A stretch of 64,000 bases of DNA, from positions 49,633-113,632 of the forward strand of contig RQTK01000541.1 in the NCBI GenBank assembly GCA_003991915.1, read 5' to 3'. Below, piece after piece: positions 1-12,147 of this stretch. The notes under the pieces are model-generated. The model was not told the origin of the DNA and searched no databases. It was given only the letters and a program-made list of their open reading frames with translations. How positions within the stretch are numbered: the first letter of the stretch is position 1; the number at the start of each line of letters is the position of its first letter. The DNA is from Elysia chlorotica. Taxonomy: Eukaryota > Mollusca > Gastropoda > Plakobranchidae. Made by a program: the position numbers and the translations under genes.

Positions 1-1621
1 AATAATAATTATGATAATAATCTTATTATAATGGAGTTAACCCCAAAGTAGATATTTCAGCGGGAGACAATAAATTCTACAAAAATGTGCGATGCTTTAG
101 TTCAGTGTCATAGATTAACGTGGGAATAATCTTTAAGTTATACAAATTAATACTTTTCATTCTCAAATTTAAGCACATTGAGCCGAAAATGTAGAGGGAA
201 TTTTTTAGCTATCCGACATTTAACTCCACCAATAAGAGAGAAGTCTAAAATTGAGAATTTTTGGCAGAATCGAAACTGGAGTAACAGCCAAGCAGAGTGA
301 TAACAAGTTCAGCACGAAAATGATTTTAAGTGAGCAAATTTTACCGCGCACACTACATTTTATAGTCATGCACAATCCCCAATAATTTTATGGTGTTGTT
401 ATTTGAAAAACTTCTTTTTATTTTTTTTACCATGTGCACAGTGAAAACATTTTTTAATTAAAGGTTAGTTTTTCTGCAAAAGCAAACATTTTATAAAATT
501 TCAAACCAAAAAGATAAATAATTTTATATATCGCCTTATACATTTTAGTCAAAAACGTAAAACTGTCCCACAAAAAAAGGAGAAAAAACACGAAGCGTAG
601 GAGTCTCAAAAAATTGCTCTTTTGGACTATGTATTAATATATCTATATAATGACTAAACAAGCTTCAAATCAAATAGTATATATAAACTAATCGATAATA
701 ATTAATTATTAATATTAAATATAATAAATATAATGTAGTGCTCACATTTAATGATGGAACGCTCTGTTGAAGCGATCCTCCGCCGGTCTTCTCTTTAAAT
801 CTCAGAAAGGAAAACCGTTCCGCCGAATCAGAGTTATATACAAACTTTCTTTTCTCATCGAATCCTATATCACACCCTTCAAACAAGTTTAGAAGATATT
901 AAATGAGAACTGCACAAATTAGGAATAGTTACAATAACTTTACATATAGAATGCCATGTTCCGGAATCACCTTACGTTTCCCTAATACCCTCCTGTCCAG
1001 TGAATTTTCTTTTTTTTTAGTTAAGTTTAGGAACTTTTTTTTTTTAACTAATTTTAACCTTAAATAGAGTAAGTGACTCTCGGCCTTGGTCACAAAACCT
1101 TGTGATGTTGTTTCGATTCCAATAGACATCCACAGAGCAGGGCGCAAATCGAAAAGTCACCCAAGTAGTCCGGGGGAAATTGATAGAGAACAGACTGGGG
1201 CGTTCGTTTTGGCACCCGCGGCAAACTGGCCAAACTTTCCTCAAGACGCGGCGAGACACTCGTGTGGTCAATGAGCTGGAGTTACGTCCCCTCAGCCATG
1301 TAGAGTTCCCTCCCCCTTGCCCTTGTCCCGCATACGAAAGTATGTAGTGAGTCTTTAGTGGACTGAATACGGTTTTGGCTATTTCGGTGACAAGCTTTGT
1401 TGATGTTTTGTTTGCTTATGTTTGTTTGTTGTTTAATTTTTTTTCCAGGTAACAAACTTGTCAATGCCACCCCCATGTGGTTATTATACATACCTTCTGT
1501 TTAAAAAAAAGTTTTTTATATTTCATTTCAATGTCTTTCCTCTGGAAAGAAAATCACTCATCACCTACTCATTAGTTTCGCTATTCTAAGAACGTCCTGG
1601 TAATTGGGAATACAAAACGAT

Positions 1622-1737
1622 CATCTTTCTTTTCTTTTCTTTTCTTCTCTCTATCTCTATCTCTTTCTCACTCTTTCTCTCTCTATCTCTCTCACTCTCT
1701 CTGTCTTTCTCTGTCTCTCTCTGTCTCTGTTTCCTTA

Positions 1738-1772
<35 letters not shown>

Positions 1773-1830
1773 GCCTCTATCATTATCATCCTATCTATCT
1801 ATCTGTCTATTTATTTATCTATTATATATA
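1622..1830. repeat. Pyrimidine-rich tract with (TCTG)n
   Basis: CT-rich simple sequence, including about nine TCTG units at 1738-1773 and ATCT units after it. Open frames here (poly-Leu/Ser) are artefacts. Confidence 0.9.
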
Positions 1831-2477
1831 TATTACATATCTACCTCTCTCTGTGTTTTATTTCCTGAACCTTTCTAGTACCATACGACTCACACAAAGA
1901 TATGGGCAGTTGCTTTCTTAATTAACATTAATTTAAGCGATTAATAGTTTAATTTACTACCTTAAAATTATTCAGAAACTGCTTATGTCAATCAAATAAC
2001 AGTAACAATCTAAAAAAAGTGTTTCAAAGATTTTTTTAAATACAGTTTACATGTTCTATATTTGACTAAAACCATTTAGTACCTTAAGCCTGGTTCTGTT
2101 TAAACTCAATTTCCTTTATTATCTTACGACCTTTTTATCCAAACCACTTTTGTTCATAATTTTATATATTTTTCACAATTCCTTTAAGAAAATTTAGGCC
2201 ACTAAAATAACATAAAACGTTTGCTTTGGTGGTTTTTTTTTCAATTATTGATTATTTACAAAGAATATTACGTTTTGTCTCATTTTGCACTCTACACTTA
2301 GTAATAGAACCCTTGTCTGTTTTTTCTTCTTTCTTTGTGGTTCTTGTTGTTTTTTAAATTAAATCATGAAAAATGTATTAATGCAAGTTTGTTTTTTTTA
2401 TTCAACATCATGCCTTCTTATAAGTGTCAAACTGAAATATATATAAAATTAAACAACTGACCTCGGGACAGTAATTT

Positions 2478-2612
2478 GTTGTATGTTGTTGTTGTTTTTT
2501 TTTGTTGTTGTTGTTGTTGTTGTTGTTTTTATTGCTGTTGTTGCTGTTTTTATTGCTGATGCTGTTGTTGTTGTTGTTGTTATTATTATGATTATTATTA
2601 TTATTATTGTTG
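2478..2612. repeat. (GTT)n / (ATT)n trinucleotide tract
   Basis: Imperfect GTT repeats with interspersed GCT, passing into ATT repeats. Confidence 0.9.
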
Positions 2613-2756
2613 CACACACAAAGAGTTTTCATGTGATCAACATTGATATTTCGAAAACCTACATTTAGCAGTTAAAAACATGATAAGCAGATAGAAGAGA
2701 CAGAGAAGTGTAGTAAGAGCTGCTGCCAAACAGTTTTCTCTGTATATTTGCATAAA

Positions 2757-2832
2757 TGGTTGGTTGGTTGATTAGTTGGTTTGTTTGTTGGTTGGTTGGT
2801 TAGCTGGTTGGTTTGTTAAGTATTTGGTTGCT
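2757..2832. repeat. (TTGG)n tetranucleotide tract
   Basis: Imperfect TTGG/TTTG units, low complexity. Confidence 0.85.
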
Positions 2833-3091
2833 TGGTTGTTTAAACTTTACTTTGTCATTCAAACAGATTATGAAAACGTGGATCGTTCAGTGGGCTAAAT
2901 CTTGCTGGAGAAAAGAACTGTAAAGCTTAAAAGATAAATAATTGTTAGCAATTGAATTTTTTGTTGAGGGCAGTCTCGCCTCAAAAATTACAAATTAGGA
3001 GGTGAAAAGGAAAGGAAGCGATTGGAAGGAGCGAGGCGAGTTGTGCATTCAGTGAGCGATGTGTGTTATTGTAACATGTTGTCACACATCG

Positions 3092-3349
3092 GGGGCGCGG
3101 TGGCCGGTCTTGGGGTAGAACAACGGCTTCCGACGCAAAAGGTCTGTTGTTCGAGGCCTGGCAATTTTGCTTTCTACTGGTTGGGTCGATGTCAGTTTGA
3201 TGAGACCGGCAGTGACATGAATCATGGTATCCCCACCCTGTGGCGTGTGTGGCAGCACATAAAATTGTCAGAAGTCAGTCTTGGGGCCGGTCCACAATAT
3301 AGCCTATATATAGTGCTGATGTTGGACGTTAAACCAACTGAACTCATCT
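3092..3349 (+). mobile_element. tRNA-derived SINE, full length (258 bp), with target-site duplication
   Basis: Flanked by GTCACACATCG (3081-3091) and GTCGCACATCG (3350-3360), an 11-bp target-site duplication with one change. The head has an RNA polymerase III box-B-like TGTTCGAGGCC. The body has a shared core around GGCAGCACATAAAATTGTCA, then ATATAGCCTATATA and the tail GTTGGACGTTAAACCAACT. The length equals the copy at 48551-48808. The family name is not known to me. Confidence 0.8.
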
Positions 3350-3394
3350 GTCGCACATCGACAATATAGAGATATCAGAACTTCTACCTCAGCC

Positions 3395-3512
3395 GTCTAC
3401 GTTGTAATTACTGACACCTGTCCTATCAGTGGTGGAAAAGTCTGATCAAGATTCGAACCCATGTCTTCCTGATTGAAGCTCGAGCGTTCTAGCGACTAGA
3501 TCACTTCTACCC
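3395..3512 (-). mobile_element. Second tRNA-derived SINE family, minus orientation
   Basis: Read on the minus strand, the head has a box-A-like CTAGTCGCTAGAACG (about 3485-3500) and a box-B-like GGGTTCGAATC (3450-3460), the spacing of a tRNA promoter. A similar sequence lies at about 11700-11815. The duplicated copy is at 3960-4078. Confidence 0.6.
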
Positions 3513-3726
3513 CAATTAGTCATCAATTTTTGCAAAGGAAAACATAATTATAATATTGCAAACAAAACAGAAGTGAAACGTATCCTAATAGACACATCAG
3601 TCTTTGGCGGTTGAATAATCGCGGCATGAAAAAGTATCATGAGAGACACGCCGATTGCCTAAACGCGTGTCAATTTGACACCAATCTATTGTGTGGTTTT
3701 GCTCGAGGTTGCTATTATTTCAACAC

Positions 3727-3916
3727 CTGGCGATTTCGCTCCCTACTGTTTGGGTCGGTGTCAGTTTAATGTGACCGGCTGAGACAGGAGTCATGGTATC
3801 CCCGCCATGTCTCGTGTGTAGCAGCACATAAAATTGTCAGACGACAGTCTTGGGGTACGTCCACAATATAGTCTATATGGTGCTGATGTTGGACGTTAAA
3901 CCAACTCAACTCAACT
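3727..3916 (+). mobile_element. SINE body, second copy made by the local duplication (head missing)
   Basis: Matches the copy at 3092-3349 from its middle to its tail and is followed by the same flank GTCACACATCG (3917-3927). The missing head and identical flank show that it arose by segmental duplication rather than a new insertion. Confidence 0.75.
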
Positions 3917-3959
3917 GTCACACATCGCCAGTATGGAGATATCAGGACTTCTGTCTCAG

Positions 3960-4078
3960 CCGTCTGCGTTATAATTATTGATACCTGACTTATCAGTGGT
4001 GGTAAAGTCTGATCAGGATTCGAACCCATGACTTCCTGATTGATGGTTGCACGTTCTAACGACTAAATCACCTTTCCC
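3960..4078 (-). mobile_element. Duplicated copy of the minus-oriented tRNA-derived SINE head
   Basis: Copy within tandem unit 2. The box-B-like GGGTTCGAATC and box-A-like TTTAGTCGTTAGAACG are both retained. Confidence 0.6.
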
Positions 4079-4973
4079 TCAAACATTCATCAATTTGTTG
4101 CAACGGAAAACACATAATATTACAAACAAAACAGAAGTGAAACGTATCCTAATAGACACAGTAGTTTTGGGCGGTTGAGTAATCGCGGCATGAAAAGGTA
4201 TGAGAGACACGCCGATTGCCTGAGAAATTTATTCATTCTTGTAACAAATTCAAAGTCGTTTTGCTAAGATGTTTATGACCATTTATTGTTAAAGAGATGG
4301 AACTGATTTTTGTGTTGCTGTTTTTTTCCTCTCGAAGTGCAGCTTTCTTAACGCGTGTCAATTTGACATCAACCTGTTGTATGGATTTGCACGAGGTTGC
4401 TATTATTTCAACTAAATATTGTAATTTATCAATTAGCAAACAATAATAATAAGTATAATTATTATTATAAGTATTAGTATTACTATTTAATATTTCATCA
4501 TTCGTTGGGGTGTTTTTCGTATTGAAATTAATGTGCATTTATAAACCTTAATGAGCACCTTTCAAAACGTAAGTTAATATGTTGCTCTTTTTGTTGTTGT
4601 TTTTTTAATTCTAAAGCCAACCCTCAGATAGAAACGATTTTCATTTTTAAATATTTAAGTTTGAATTCTCTAGCACACTTTGTCAAACAGAGTGTAACAT
4701 TCTGAGATATGCCCAGCAACAGAGCGGTCTTCCTTTTTTAACCCCACAGTGAACAAGAGTTTCTCCCCCATGTAAGCGCACCAAATCAAACATGAGGGCC
4801 CAATTTCGCGATCAAACCATTTTGATTCTCAGCCAATTCGGCTAGCATGACTCAAAGCAATGAAATTTCCTCGTGTTCCTTTTGTTATCGTCTAAAATTT
4901 CATCTTATTTTCTTTGCAAAAAATCGAGTGAGTAATGATTCTTGTTTTTCCTTTTCCAATCTTGTTTGTTCTC

Positions 4974-5180
4974 TTCTTCTTCTTCTTCTTCTTCTTCTTC
5001 TTCTTCTTCTTCTTCTTCTTCTTCTTCTTCTTCTTCTTCTTCTTCTTCTTCTCTCTCACTCTCTCTCTCTCTTTCTGTTTTTTTCTTCCTCTGCTCTCTC
5101 TCTCTCTATCTCACTCCATCTCCCTCTCTCTATCTATTTTCTAGATCTATATCTTTCTTTCTCTCTACATATCTACTATA
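4974..5180. repeat. (CTT)n followed by (CT)n tract
   Basis: About 26 nearly perfect CTT units (4974-5052) followed by CT-rich sequence. Frames through it encode only homopolymers. Confidence 0.92.
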
Positions 5181-5589
5181 ACATGCTGTACTCTTAAATG
5201 GTTTTTAAAAATCCTCTAAATTTGAATTTGCACAGCCGTGAAATAATTTTCTCATCCTACCTGTGTAAGATGGGCAAACTAATACAAATTGTCCTGTTTG
5301 CCGGTGTATCAAACGGTACCTTCTGCCAGAAAGGGAGTTGTTTTTCCACTAGCATCAGACTAACAATCTAAGGAAAAATACTACCCTTAATATTCACTTT
5401 AAAACTTCAATAGGCAGCCACTACACGATGTCCATGAACATAGAGTTGCTTTTACAGAATGTTCTTACAACTACGTAGATATAGAAAGGCAATACTGGCA
5501 AAGTGTCGAAGGTAAAATTTATTGTACGTTTGTGTTTTGTAGTTTTTCTGTGGTTGTTTTTGTTCCCTTCTTTTTTGTTTTGCTACTTT

Positions 5590-5695
5590 TTTTTACTTGT
5601 TGATGTTGTTGTTCTTGTTGGTGTTACTGTTGATGTTCATGTTGGTGGTGGTGGTGCTGTTGTTGTTATTGTTGTTGTTGTTGCTGTTGTTGAGG
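5590..5695. repeat. GTT/GTG trinucleotide tract
   Basis: Imperfect GTT, GGT and GTG units. Confidence 0.8.
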
Positions 5696-6458
5696 GGGAC
5701 GCGATGGTCCAGGGGTATTCGGTTTTTTCTTTCTAAACTGAATGAAGAAGAGCTTGAAAACTGATGAAGGGTTGCGTGAAAGGCACTTTATAATAATTCG
5801 TACGTCCGTATTGAGACGTTTAATTATCTTATGTCGTGGCACGAAATGAAAACGATTCAAACATTTCCTGGTTTTCTAACACTTTCTAACACTTTATTTA
5901 TGAGCGTTTTATTTTTATGACATAGTACCTGACATGAAACGGGAATTTTTTCATAAAGTTAAAAATATTTGAACAGATTTCATCAATCATTTGATAGTTT
6001 CGGCGTCTTCTGGCTTTCAGCTGTTCACATCCTACCCTAACAAACTTGCTTCGATTTACAAAATCTTTGGCATCCTATGATATTAGATTAATAACAATAA
6101 AAGCCTCCCTTTTTCTTAGTGTCTCTCGCTACAAACATCATTCATCATTTAAACCAGTTTCTAGACTGAATTGCGTATATTCATTTTGGAGGAAGCCCAG
6201 CAGTTCTTAAACAGTGTGGATAGAAATCGTCTGAGAGATAACATTTGAAAGGAAACAACTTGAGATAAAAAAAAAATTTAGCGGTCATACGTTTGTATTC
6301 CATGAACTCATAACTTAACAATTCAATCAGTGAGTCAGAGTCTGTCAAGGAAAACATAATCACAAAGCCTGATGTAAGGCCTGCATTGTGGCATTAGGGA
6401 CTCTAGATTTGGTGAGACCTTTCTCAAGCACAAACTTAGCACTATAACTACGGAGATC

Positions 6459-6940
6459 CACTGTCATGTGCGCTTTCTGTATTGAAATGTATTATTGCCC
6501 GTATAATTATACATTTAAATGCAGTAAGCGCGCGTGACACTGAATCCCCCGTATAATTATACATTTCAATACAGTAAGCGCGCGTGACACTGTATCCCCC
6601 GTATAATTATACATTTCAATACAGTAAGCGCGCGTGACACTGGATCCCCCGTATCAATACAGTAAGCCCGTGACACTGTATCCCCCGTATAATTATACAT
6701 TTCAATACAGTAAGCGCGCGTGACACTGTATCCCCCGTATAATTATACATTTCAATACAGTAAGCGCGCGTGACAACGTGACACTGTATCCCCCGTATAA
6801 TTATACATTTTAATACAGTAAGCGCGCGTGACACTGTATCCCCCGTATAATTATACATTTTAATACAGTAAGCGCGCGTGACACTGGATCCCCCGTGTAG
6901 TTATACATTTCAATACAGTAATCGCGCGCGACACTGAATT
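6459..6940. repeat. Fold-back element whose right half is amplified as a 50-bp minisatellite (about 9 units)
   Basis: The left arm (6459-6492) and right arm (6509-6542) are imperfect inverted repeats of 34 bp around a short loop. From about 6496 the right half repeats as a roughly 50-bp unit starting CCCCCGTATAATTATACATT. Units begin near 6496, 6546, 6596, 6646 (internally deleted), 6682, 6732 (extra ACGTGACA-type bases), 6790, 6840 and 6890. Every full unit contains the perfect palindrome GTATAATTATAC and a GCGCGC. There are no spacers, so this is not CRISPR-like. Confidence 0.85.
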
Positions 6941-7479
6941 CCCGTAGTTATAGAACTAAGGGTGGGTTAATCAGAAGGTGACGTTTGTACTCAGGTTTAA
7001 AGAAGGAAGCTACCATCCTAATTATCCTGATACAAAGGTTACAATTTCCCGTGATATATCTCACCATTAATCCATACTCTTCAGTGGCATCGTTCATGAG
7101 AGGTTCCTTCTTTGTATAAAGTTATTTGCCTAAGTTTTTACATAACAGCCATTGTTATTGAGGGGACAAGTACTGTACTATTAACCTTGATTTACAGGTA
7201 ACTCGATAATACGACTTACACTAATCTTCTTGTCCAACACATCAAAGCCTTCTCAAACTTCAAAGCTTTGCATCACAAAAATTCATAAGGGATGGGGGTG
7301 TTAAATTTATTGTATATTACATACTTCTTGCACTGTTCTATGTATGATCTTAATAAGGAAAGGTATGTGATTGGCTCTTCGTAACGGCTGCAGTTCTGGA
7401 TTTAAAACAACAACACTTCTGATACGAGCTAACTGCTGATTTCTATGCGAAAAAACAAAATCCACAATACCAAAAAGTC

Positions 7480-7680
7480 TCTGTCTCTGTTCATCTCTGT
7501 CTCTCCGTCTGTGCCTCTGTGTATGTTTGTCTCTCTCTATCTATCTCTCTCTATGCCTTTCTCTGTCTCTGTCTCTCTCTGTTGCTCTCTCTCTCTCTCT
7601 CGCTCTCTCTGTCTTCCTCCTCCCTTCCTCTGTCTATCTCTCTCTATTTCTTTCACCTTAGTCATCTCTCTATCCCGCCG
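7480..7680. repeat. CT-rich tract
   Basis: Imperfect TCTC/TCTG sequence on the + strand. Confidence 0.85.
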
Positions 7681-9502
7681 TCCTCCAAAGACAGCAATTC
7701 CATCAAGAACCTCCCGATACACGACTCCATATCTCTGCCTGGTCTTCATAACGAGAATCTGCAAATCTAGCCCTTGCTGTCACTCCCCAGTATTGAATGG
7801 GCGCAGCGCGTGAAGCACCAGAGAACGTCAAGAATAGTTGCATTCAAGAGTTGACATGGCTCTCTTGTACCCTTAGAGTGCGCAGCTTAGAACTTTCCAA
7901 ATTATCCTTTTTTCCGTTTCCCCACATGGATCTAATACAAGCCAAGCATGTTGCAAAATATCCAAACTGTGTTTTATTTGTATCCATAAAGATACTCCTT
8001 TTTTTCCATGTTTTTGAAAAGAAAATGCATGTATTTGATTGTTCGTATTTTTTTACCTTTTACCAATCTTTGTTACACTTTTAACTGACATAAAATTGTA
8101 ATAATCTGTCAACAATTGTCTTAGGTGCACGAGTACGTTAAGTACATATCAGGAAAAAACACACATTAATGACACGATATTTAACCTCTACTTATTGCGA
8201 GTCACATCATTCATTCCCAATTGTGGAAAAGTGAATAGTTTGTTGATAAAGTTTTAAATTTTCATGCTTGCAGAGAATAAATAAACAAGAGTAAATTTTA
8301 TCAATGTTTTCAAACATGTGAAATTTCTGTTTTTATTCAAATTGTTTTAACTGGTTTTAAATAGAATAGCCATTATTGTCGGGCGTTAAAAACTCACAAT
8401 ACAAGAAACTTACCACTGTAAATACTTTAGTACAATAATTATAAGGTATCACATAAATGTTTAAGTTAAATGGAAAAAAATACATCACTTTGTGTAAATA
8501 TAATTCTCTGTCTTTTCTAACTACAATTGTATATCCTTAGTATGACTAAACATGTAAAAATGACTATCCATTGGTAGATTTTAAAGAAATGACTATACAT
8601 ATAGATCTATAACCAAAAGCATTTTCAAAAACAATTCCTGAAATGATTATGTTTGAAACGGAAACTTTTTATTTCTTCAGGTGGAAAACTGGATTTTCAT
8701 TAAAGCTAAGGTTTTAAATTACACTAAATATTTAAAATAAAAATCTGTCTAAAAGGATTAATTGGTATCAATAGGAAAACAAATTATATTGTCTATTAAC
8801 TCATAGATGGCTATCTTGTATCCCGTGTCTCTGTACGTTTCGTATTTCTGCAAATAATCTTGAATGCATCGAAGAATGCACACCGTATAGTTATTTCCAT
8901 TTCTTTCCGTGAACATTTTTAACTAGTGCCAACGCCGTACTTAAAACCTGCTTGACTTTTTCCCTTACCCACCCCAACCCCCAAACCGTACCCCTTATCG
9001 GCCTTTACCATCCCAACAACCATCGCTTACTCTCATTTCATCCTCGAAACATCATCTCAAGGACGTCGTGTGGACGTCAACTCTGATTAAAACTACTGCA
9101 TATTGGAAAGAAGCCATTTGCTGATACGGTGAGGCGCGATGCCATGTCCTTCTGACACTTCTCTATAAAAGCTCCTCTTGTCTATCGCTGAATTTTTGCT
9201 TTGAAAACGAGCTCTTCCTTTGTGAACACTATACATGTACTAGGACTGTTTCACCTCCCGCCACCTCCATAAGTCCACAACACATAGATCTACACACATG
9301 ACCACTGGCACAAAATCGTAGACCGACACTCTCATTTTCTTGTTTCACTGATTTACTTTACTTCCAGCAGCATCGCTTATAGTTATACACAAAAGTTTTT
9401 CTTTTCTGTTTTCTTTTTACAAAGAACGGATTCACCCCTCCATTCTCCATTCAGTTCGATCTTTAACCGTCTCTTTTTTCCGTCTCAATATCATCCCGGG
9501 AA

Positions 9503-9516
9503 GGGGGGGGGGGGGG
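9503..9516. repeat. Run of 14 G
   Basis: Homopolymer G run following CCCGGGAA. It is capable of G-quadruplex formation and prone to sequencing error. Confidence 0.9.
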
Positions 9517-9563
9517 TCTGCAACTTCTAATCGCGAGCGTCTCCGCTATTAAGCTTGTCATAA

Positions 9564-9618
9564 ATGAAAGTCAGCGATCGCGGCGGGCTGCAATTTTCCT
9601 CTTGCACACTTTTCCTGG
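9564..9618 (+). CDS. Possible first coding exon of an unidentified gene
   Basis: ATG at 9564 opens an 18-codon frame (MKVSDRGGLQFSSCTLFLG) that runs into a near-perfect donor CTGG|GTGAGT. A TATAAAA sits at 9164-9170, about 400 bp upstream. No downstream partner exon could be identified and nothing in the peptide is recognisable, so this may be chance. Confidence 0.15.
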
Positions 9619-9734
9619 GTGAGTGCCTCGCGTCAAATATAACAGCTCATCATGACCATCAGACGAGGCAGCCTTTCCCTGGAGTGATGCTCCACCGCTG
9701 CCCTGTAGACTCTCGGATACCATTATTTCTGCCC

Positions 9735-9812
9735 CTTTCTGCACTGAGCTTTATTTCTTCCTTTCTCTCCGTCTCCTATCTCTCTTCCTCTTTTTCTCTC
9801 TCTCCTTCTCTC

Positions 9813-9853
<41 letters not shown>

Positions 9854-9983
9854 TTCTTTCTGTCTGTCTATGTCTCTGTCTCTCTCTTTTTTATCCTCTG
9901 TTTCTATATCTTTCATTTATCTATAACTCTCTAATTACTGTATCACCATCACACTCTCTCTCTCTCCTCTTTCTGTTTCTGTT

Positions 9984-10030
<47 letters not shown>
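9735..10030. repeat. Two (CT)n tracts
   Basis: CT-rich sequence with near-perfect (TC)n at about 9815-9851 and 9988-10024. Confidence 0.9.
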
Positions 10031-10034
<4 letters not shown>

Positions 10035-11694
10035 CTGTCCTCCTACATTATATCTTCCTCTCTTTCCTCTTGGTATGCACAAATGTTCGCTGTTGGTTTC
10101 CTCTTTAAAAGATTTGCTTTTTATATATACTTTTGCCAACCAACTTTTGCAAATATTTGATAGATGTATCAATAAAATATCTATAGAACTATCGAACATG
10201 AGTCACTGTAGAGGGAAAAAATCCCATGGTTTTTCTTCTTTTTTTTTTCTTTCTTGAGAACTTATTTTGATGAACGTTTATCCTTCTGTACAAGGTACTT
10301 CAAAAGTGCAACTTTCGTTTCACAAAACTCACATACAGATCAAATGTGAACCCACACATAAGTATCAGTATCCGAAATTATTTATATCTTGGACATTATA
10401 TTGAGTTCTCTGAATCAACAAAACTAGATCCTCTCTGTTTTTGGAAGCCATTACTATACGTCAATTTGTTACGTAACATGCATATTAAACATGATTTTAC
10501 TATCTTAGTATACCCAACCATTATACACCAATCGAGGGAAAAAATCCTATCTCCAAGTACGTAGACATAATTGGCAAAAGAAGTTCCTTTAATATGGTTT
10601 TTAAGTGCGTATGAATATGCTACAAATCCTAATTACTTCAAAAAATGTAGGCGGTGATCCTCCCTTCTTTGATAATTCCTAGACTAAAAAATCTGCCCCT
10701 TCTTACACCCACAAAGACGTTGATATAGATAGCTTCACGCTCTTATTTCTTGTACATTATTTATTATCAAGCCGAGCTAGATTCGTCATCCGAAAGAGTA
10801 TCACTCACCAAACATAACGGCGCTAGAATCTTTTCAATAGGCGTCTTTGTGTGAATGGGGGGAACCTGACAGGGACGCGATGATTGCCCATAACTTTTTT
10901 TCTGCGGTGATCAGACGTTTGGTTATCTGACAGGCCGCTTTGAAAACATTCGCATTTTTACACAAGAAAAGGGAGTCTGTTGGGGCGAGGAGGGGGGGGG
11001 TTAAATGCATACAATTTCTTATCATATGGTTGTTGTTGTTTTTTTCATACCGGTTTGTTTTAATTTTTTTTTTTTTTTCTTTATCATCAATCTTTGATTT
11101 ATCTTATAATTATTCCTATTTTATCGCTCACGTTTTGTTTTTCGCCTCCTAGTCCTATATCTTCCGTCGCTTTGTTTGTCTCTAGTTTACTCTTTTTACT
11201 ATTGTTCGAACAAATCTTTCATATTAAGCCAGCTTCTTCCTTACTATCGTAACATTATAATATTTGTTTATTCTCTGGATATACATTTTGTTGAATGCAA
11301 GTTCCTCTTTAAATCCTTTTAAAACAATGCTCACCAACTTGTAAATTTTTTTTAGACCATCACTCCATCAATTATACAATCAAATTTGCTCTTCTTTTCA
11401 CTAACATAGGCAAACTAAACAATAAAGAAGGTATCCAACTTCATTTAACATTTTGATACCTATGTTGTCTGATTAATTTTATTGTGTATTTGTACACAGA
11501 ATTCATACACCATTAAAAGTGGTGTTAATCAGAACATTATGGAGTAGAACGCGTATTGTTTGGGTAACCTTCTTCGAGTTAACTCACGTTGAATAGGTCT
11601 AAAGCAAAGCTCTCTCATAGTTTGACATGCATGACGTCTCAAGAAAGATCCTACACGGCAACGGGCCCTTTTGGGTGACTTGGACAGTTTTACC

Positions 11695-11815
11695 ATAACA
11701 GTATAGTTACTGACACGTACCTAACAGGATGGGAAGAATATGGCGGACAGAATCGAACACGTAATCTTCCGATTAGAAGCCGTGCGCTGTAACCTCATAC
11801 CACCGCGCCACCCAA
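11695..11815 (-). mobile_element. tRNA-derived SINE, minus orientation
   Basis: Minus strand reads GGCGCGGTGGTATGAGG near the head and has a box-B-like GTGTTCGATTC. The TTACTGACAC...ACAGGATGGG part aligns with the elements at about 3395 and 3960, so these belong to one family. Confidence 0.6.
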
Positions 11816-12147
11816 CTTTCTAAAGGACGTTTTCCCAAATTGTATACACTTCTCAAAAGTATTCTATCGTTCTCCTCTGGAATTTTAACATTGATCTGAA
11901 TATTTTTGTTTTCCTTGGGGGGCTTTTTTTTTATACGTTTATAAATTCATTTTTTTTTTTTATCTTTTAGAAACCAACAACAACAATAACAAATACATAT
12001 ATGAAACCAAACAAACATTGGACATTCCACACAAAAAAATGGGGGACCCCTAAACTTCTGCCAGGTTACACCCTGTGAGTTTCAAAACACATGTAAAAAC
12101 CAAAACAATTTTTCATTGATTTTTGAGTAGCAAAAATGTAATTTCTT

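Larger units (their letters stand above)
1..3080. other. No gene seen
   Basis: AT-rich sequence with the CT, GTT and TTGG simple repeats listed separately. A minus-strand frame at 665-886 has coding-like composition and ends at a GTGAGC donor, but it has no ATG and no partner exon. A box-B-like GTTTCGATTCC at about 1110 hints at a decayed SINE. Confidence 0.6.
3160..4413 (+). repeat. Local tandem duplication, two units of about 0.57 and 0.69 kb
   Basis: Unit 1 (about 3160-3726) and unit 2 (about 3727-4413) align throughout: SINE body, a minus-oriented tRNA-like SINE head, and a shared segment ending GAGGTTGCTATTATTTCAAC. Unit 2 carries about 125 bp of extra sequence (about 4221-4348) between GATTGCCT and AACGCGTGTCAATTTGACA that unit 1 lacks. 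Divergence is visible but modest. Confidence 0.8.
4414..6458. other. No gene seen
   Basis: AT-rich sequence with ATT repeats at 4440-4500 and the CTT and GTT tracts listed. Nothing else is recognisable. Confidence 0.6.
6941..11694. other. No confident gene
   Basis: Apart from CT tracts, a G run and one weak exon candidate at 9564, I see no coding signal or repeat boundary in this stretch. Confidence 0.55.

Noticed and set aside
665-886. Minus-strand coding exon
   Set aside because: Composition is coding-like and a GTGAGC donor follows, but there is no ATG, no convincing acceptor, no partner exon and no recognisable family.
3445-3505. tRNA gene on the minus strand
   Set aside because: Box A and box B are present but the acceptor stem does not pair; the sequence recurs as a SINE head elsewhere in the window.
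4847-5197. Frames encoding poly-Leu, poly-Phe or poly-Ser
   Set aside because: They are translations of the (CTT)n/(CT)n tract; all three frames are open for the same trivial reason. The same applies at 1604, 2408, 7445, 9564 (3' part), 14142, 17730, 59031 and 62609.
6496-6940. CRISPR-like array
   Set aside because: The repeats are directly abutting with no unique spacers, and this is an animal genome; it is a minisatellite.
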